A stretch of 8,648 bases of DNA, taken from the NCBI GenBank assembly GCA_017996845.1, contig JAGOGF010000107.1, positions 1 to 8,648 on the forward strand, in the 5' to 3' direction. This DNA is from Butyrivibrio sp. GTDB taxonomy: Bacteria > Bacillota_A > Clostridia > Lachnospirales > Lachnospiraceae. The notes under the pieces are model-generated. The model ran no database searches and had not been told where the DNA came from. It saw only the letters and a program-made list of their open reading frames with translations. Position numbers and translations under genes: made by a program. This document shows, piece after piece, positions 5,586-8,648 of this stretch (within the stretch, counting starts at the first letter, position 1; each line of letters opens with the position of its first letter).

Positions 5586-7340
5586 ATGATTAAGGCAATG
5601 CAAATAAGCAAGTTGGGGATTAAGAAAAAAACTATCAGTTTTAAAAAACAGCTGATTTGTGCGATGGTTTTCACAGCAGCAGTGCTTTTATTGATTTTGG
5701 GAAGCGTGATCTATCAGATTTCCAAAACGGAACTGGAAAAAAAATACAGAGAAACACATGCATATAATATGGAATTATTCAGCAGCAGCCTTCTTTTGCA
5801 TTTTCAGGAAATAACGGATGCTTCCAGAAATTTGCTTGAGAATTTTACATTTATTGAAGTGATGACATCTGAGGATGGGAATGGAAACTATTTTTCTGCA
5901 TCTAATCAGAGATTGATAGAAAAAATTCTGAATAAAATGGAAGATGCAGACAATAATATCCAGGGAGCACTTGTGGTAAATCGGAATGGACAGTTTCGAT
6001 ATTTACCAAAGCGATCTTCTCAAAGTAATCTCATGAACAAATATTACAATAACGATGAATTATTAAAAATGAATTGGGTGAAGGTTGCAGATGAGGCAAA
6101 AGGAAAAGAAGTCTTTTATGGATATGATGTGCTCTCGGATAGTGACCTGGAAATGATTTCAATGGTAAAACGACTCAATAATCCGGAGACGGGAGAGCTT
6201 TTTGGATATCTGGTAGTCAATATAGAGAAAAGCATGATAGACAAAACATTCGGAACAAAAATGGACGGGTTTGAGGGAAACAGCTATCTGATTCTGGATA
6301 CGAACATAGAAAGAAGGCAGACAAAAGGAAAACAGCAGGTTGTTTATAATAATATGCGCAATGACATACTTCCGGATGTACTGGATGCATATCAGACAAA
6401 GAATCAGAAAAAATATTTATTCAGTACCTATCATGACGAGGTCAGTCAGTGGGATATTATCAGCGTGATTGACAGAAAGGAGCTCTCCAGACAAAGTGAT
6501 TATATAAAATGGGTGGTTGCAATGGGCGTTTTGATTCTGATTGCGGCATTTGTACCTATTGCGACCATCTTAACGCAGAAAATCAACAAGCCGCTTGAAC
6601 TTCTGGAACATACCATTCAGGAAGTTGGGCGTGGTAATTATAAAGTGGATGCAGAATTTGATGATAGCGAGATTGGAATTGTAGGACAGCATTTTCTGAG
6701 CATGTCTCAAAATAATCTGGAACTTAGAGACAGGCTTTTGAATTCAGAATTGAAAGAGCGGGAAGCAGAACTTTTACTGCTTCAATCTCAGATCAATCCA
6801 CACTTTTTGTATAATACGCTGGATGCGCTGTATTTTATGGCACTGCTTGATAAAGCAGACGATGTGGCGGGAATGGTAAAAAATCTTTCCGATATGTTTA
6901 AACTCAGTCTGAATAAAGGAGATAAGACGATTGCAGTACATGCGGAACTGGAGAAAATTGAAGCATATATGAAGATCCAGAATTTGCGTTACCAAAATCG
7001 TTTTGAACTGAATATCGATATTGCAGAAGATATAATGCAGGAAAAAATACTTGCATTTCTATTACAGCCTTTGGTTGAGAATGCAGTGACCCATGGTCTG
7101 GAAAGTAAGATTGGTAATGGATCCATTTCCATTATAGGGTATAAAGAACAGGAAACGCTCCATTTCACGCTTCATGATAATGGCATCGGAATATCCGACA
7201 TGTCTCTCCTGGATAAGGGCTATGGTGTAAAAAATGTCAGAGAACGTATAAAACTTTTTTACGGAGAAAAATATGATGTGGTATATGAAAGCGTAATTGG
7301 AGAAGGAACTACGGTTTTTTTAACATTTCCGAGGATATGA
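5586..7340 (+). CDS. YesM-type membrane sensor histidine kinase
   Basis: Two-component sensor of 584 aa from the chosen start. Order: short basic cytoplasmic tail, first membrane segment (about 23-45), extracellular sensor of about 260 aa (46-306, probably a Cache-type domain by analogy), second membrane segment (about 309-329), HAMP linker (about 330-382), then a His_kinase (PF06580) domain with QINPHFLYNTL carrying phospho-acceptor H406, and an HATPase domain with LVENAVTHG (N499), DNGIGI (D531) and GYGVKNVRERI (from G545). This is the class paired with AraC-type regulators for sugar uptake. The start is uncertain. A GTG at 5529 and ATGs at 5550, 5586 and 5598 are all in frame and none has a good ribosome binding site; 5586 has GGA close upstream and 5598 has AAGG too close. 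All options keep the membrane segment. It lies about 87 bp after the GH127 gene and 92 bp before its partner regulator. Confidence 0.9.
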   Translation: MIKAMQISKLGIKKKTISFKKQLICAMVFTAAVLLLILGSVIYQISKTELEKKYRETHAYNMELFSSSLLLHFQEITDASRNLLENFTFIEVMTSEDGNGNYFSASNQRLIEKILNKMEDADNNIQGALVVNRNGQFRYLPKRSSQSNLMNKYYNNDELLKMNWVKVADEAKGKEVFYGYDVLSDSDLEMISMVKRLNNPETGELFGYLVVNIEKSMIDKTFGTKMDGFEGNSYLILDTNIERRQTKGKQQVVYNNMRNDILPDVLDAYQTKNQKKYLFSTYHDEVSQWDIISVIDRKELSRQSDYIKWVVAMGVLILIAAFVPIATILTQKINKPLELLEHTIQEVGRGNYKVDAEFDDSEIGIVGQHFLSMSQNNLELRDRLLNSELKEREAELLLLQSQINPHFLYNTLDALYFMALLDKADDVAGMVKNLSDMFKLSLNKGDKTIAVHAELEKIEAYMKIQNLRYQNRFELNIDIAEDIMQEKILAFLLQPLVENAVTHGLESKIGNGSISIIGYKEQETLHFTLHDNGIGISDMSLLDKGYGVKNVRERIKLFYGEKYDVVYESVIGEGTTVFLTFPRI

Positions 7341-7351
7341 GTTTGTGTGAT

Positions 7352-7406
7352 CAGGTGTATATAGACCTGCAAAGCGCTGAAATGGCAGCAGATTATTAAA
7401 GTGCTG
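7352..7406 (+). repeat. Two small inverted repeats between sensor and regulator genes
   Basis: CAGGT (7352-7356) pairs with ACCTG (7365-7369) around 8 nt, and CAGCA (7386-7390) pairs with TGCTG (7402-7406) around 11 nt. Both stems are only 5 bp and no T-tract follows. They might tune the expression ratio of the two regulator genes, but stems this short can arise by chance. Confidence 0.2.
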
Positions 7407-7418
7407 TAATGCCAGCTG

Positions 7419-7425
7419 AAAGGGA
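7419..7425 (+). promoter_or_regulatory. Ribosome binding site that fixes the start of the response regulator
   Basis: AAAGGGA lies 7 nt before the ATG at 7433. The in-frame ATG at 7409 lacks a Shine-Dalgarno match and would add eight residues not typical of the receiver domain N-terminus. Confidence 0.75.
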
Positions 7426-7432
7426 TGAAAGT

Positions 7433-8491
7433 ATGAGACGGGTCGTGGTGATAGATGATGAATATATTGTTGTTGCGGGTATGACTGCTATCCTGGATCG
7501 ATTAAATCTTGATTTTCATATTGTGGCGTCTGCTTCTAATGGAATAGATGGACAGGAAGTGATACGCAGGGAAAAGCCTGATGTTGTGTTTACGGATATT
7601 CGGATGCCGGGACTGGATGGACTTTCCATGATCGAAAATATTAAAGAAGAGCTTCCGAAAACAGTGTTTGTTGTAATCAGTGGCTATACCGAATTTGAGT
7701 ATGCCAGACGTGCACTTCAGCTGCAGGTCGAAGACTATCTTGATAAACCGATTACAATGGAAAAAGTGGGTAAGTGTCTGACAGATATTGGAAACAGAGA
7801 ACGGGATAAAAAGAATAAGTTAATGCAGGAGGAAAGTGAAGCACAAAATGGTGTGAAACTGGATGACATGGCTATTAATGCACTGATTATGTCGGATAGT
7901 GAGGCACTGCGTGAGAACAGCAGAAAGTATCTGCAAAGACTGATAGAAACCTGTAGAGATTTTAATTCTGTGAAAGAGGGAACCTATCGATTTCTGTGTG
8001 TTATTCTGGAGATTTTTGCAGGGCAGAAAAATCAGTATGATGAGAAAATGATTATTCCCTGTACCACTGTGATGGAATTGGAATCAAAAGGGGAATTGGA
8101 AAAATATATGGAACAGGTGATCAGCAGAATCATTGCAGTTATAGAAGCAGATAAGGTGTCCTGCAATCATCGTGGTATTACTGACGCGCTGCAGTTTATT
8201 AATGATAATTATGACAAAGATATCGGATTAACGGAAGTGGCCGGCTATGTAAATCTTGCACCTGCCTATCTCAGTATTTTATTCAAAGAAAATGTTGGGA
8301 CAAGTTATGTGAAATATCTTACGGATATTCGTATGAAAAAAGCAAAAAAATTATTGACGCAGGGATATAAAGTTGCCGAAATCAGTGAAAAAGTAGGCTA
8401 TAACAACTATAGATATTTTTGCGATATATTCAAAAAGCATACAGGGGTGACACCAAATGAGTATCGCAGCAGTGCAGGAGCAAGAATCTAA
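7433..8491 (+). CDS. YesN-type response regulator with AraC-family DNA-binding domain
   Basis: Cytoplasmic transcription regulator of 352 aa. The N-terminal receiver domain (1 to about 120) has the acidic pair D8-D9, phospho-acceptor D55 in FTDIRMPG, S83 in VISGY and K105 in LDKPI, so it should be phosphorylatable. A middle part of about 125 aa (121-246) has no motif I recognise. The C-terminal AraC/XylS domain (about 249-347) contains two helix-turn-helix units: the first around LTEVAGYVNLAPAYLSILFK, the second around VAEISEKVGYNNYRYFCDIF, ending in the typical TGVTPNEYR. It is the natural partner of the kinase immediately upstream. Likely targets are the gene starting at 8613 and perhaps the enzyme operon; this is inferred from position, and I did not find its binding site. 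Confidence 0.93.
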   Translation: MRRVVVIDDEYIVVAGMTAILDRLNLDFHIVASASNGIDGQEVIRREKPDVVFTDIRMPGLDGLSMIENIKEELPKTVFVVISGYTEFEYARRALQLQVEDYLDKPITMEKVGKCLTDIGNRERDKKNKLMQEESEAQNGVKLDDMAINALIMSDSEALRENSRKYLQRLIETCRDFNSVKEGTYRFLCVILEIFAGQKNQYDEKMIIPCTTVMELESKGELEKYMEQVISRIIAVIEADKVSCNHRGITDALQFINDNYDKDIGLTEVAGYVNLAPAYLSILFKENVGTSYVKYLTDIRMKKAKKLLTQGYKVAEISEKVGYNNYRYFCDIFKKHTGVTPNEYRSSAGARI

Positions 8492-8600
8492 AAAATATGA
8501 ACAGTTTGCATAAAAATGTGGACTAGATCCAAAAAAAACTTATGGTAAGCTTAATATAGAAACAAAAAACAGAAGAAGCCGATTGGGAAGGCAAAAAAAT

Positions 8601-8606
8601 GGGAGG
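8601..8606 (+). promoter_or_regulatory. Strong ribosome binding site for the gene cut by the window end
   Basis: GGGAGG lies 6 nt before the ATG at 8613. It is the best Shine-Dalgarno match in the window, in contrast to the weak sites before the sensor kinase. This fits a highly expressed product such as a transporter binding protein. The 121-bp gap before this gene (8492-8612) is A-rich. I see only weak promoter-like boxes there (TGGACT at 8519, TATGGT at 8541) and an 8-bp palindrome TAAGCTTA around a HindIII site. Confidence 0.8.
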
Positions 8607-8612
8607 ATTATC

Positions 8613-8648
8613 ATGAAACAGAAATTACTGGCAGCGATACTATCAACA
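8613..8648 (+). CDS. Start of a probable secreted protein, possibly an ABC sugar-binding lipoprotein (partial)
   Basis: Only 12 codons are visible, reading MKQKLLAAILST. A lysine pair followed by a hydrophobic alanine/leucine/isoleucine run is the normal beginning of a signal peptide. Genes directly after YesM/YesN pairs in Clostridia are often extracellular solute-binding lipoproteins of CUT1 sugar importers, followed by two permease genes. The start itself is well supported by the strong ribosome binding site. The function is inferred from context and cannot be confirmed from the visible part; the lipobox would lie beyond the window. Confidence 0.65.
   Translation, partial: MKQKLLAAILST

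Noticed and set aside
5540..5593. Small open frame of 17 codons between GH127 and the sensor kinase
   Set aside because: No ribosome binding site, no hydrophobic or leader-peptide pattern, and it overlaps the possible early starts of the kinase.
7352..7406. Terminator between sensor kinase and response regulator
   Set aside because: The stems are only 5 bp and no T-tract follows, so co-transcription of the pair is more likely.
1..8648. CRISPR array, tRNA or rRNA genes, insertion-sequence transposase, defence or phage genes
   Set aside because: No direct-repeat array, cloverleaf, rRNA-like stretch or transposase motif was seen. Apart from the intron end, all coding sequence is explained by metabolic and regulatory genes.

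Overview
The window looks like a chromosomal carbohydrate-utilisation locus from a low-to-moderate-GC Firmicute, most likely a gut Lachnospiraceae/Clostridia member. The reasons are the A/G-rich coding strand, strong Shine-Dalgarno sites, a YesM/YesN-type two-component pair next to a transporter-like gene, a clostridial-type cytoplasmic GH127 enzyme, and a bacterial group II intron end. All genes lie on the + strand. Taxonomy is inferred from style, not from a marker gene.

Layout: (1) Bases 1 to about 126 are the 3' end of a group II intron. A domain V hairpin with its two-nucleotide bulge and a domain VI hairpin with a bulged adenosine can both be folded by hand; the rest of the intron lies upstream of the window. 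(2) Bases 127-474 hold no convincing gene. They carry a perfect TATAAT box, a hairpin followed by eight T's, and a strong inverted repeat just ahead of the first ribosome binding site, and look like a regulatory leader. (3) Bases 475-5498 are a compact catabolic unit: a four-carbon-acid-sugar kinase family protein (DUF1537), an Asp/Glu-racemase-superfamily protein with a single catalytic cysteine, a beta-keto acid cleavage enzyme (BKACE/DUF849), and a GH127 glycoside hydrolase. The last three overlap by 1 and 7 nt, so they are probably translationally coupled. (4) Bases 5586-8491 encode a membrane sensor histidine kinase of the YesM type and an AraC-type response regulator of the YesN type. 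(5) From 8613 the first 12 codons of another gene begin behind a strong ribosome binding site. They look like the start of a signal peptide, which in this position suggests a sugar-binding lipoprotein of an ABC importer.

Working model (inference): the sensor kinase detects an extracellular glycan fragment, the regulator activates the importer and the enzymes, the cytoplasmic GH127 releases a sugar or acid sugar, and the kinase, racemase-like protein and BKACE process a sugar-acid-derived keto acid. A DUF1537 kinase with a BKACE and a GH127 does not match any sugar-acid pathway I know, and this combination is the most interesting point of the window. Two catalytic oddities add to it: Gln where the GH127 acid/base Glu is expected, and the missing second cysteine in the racemase-like protein.
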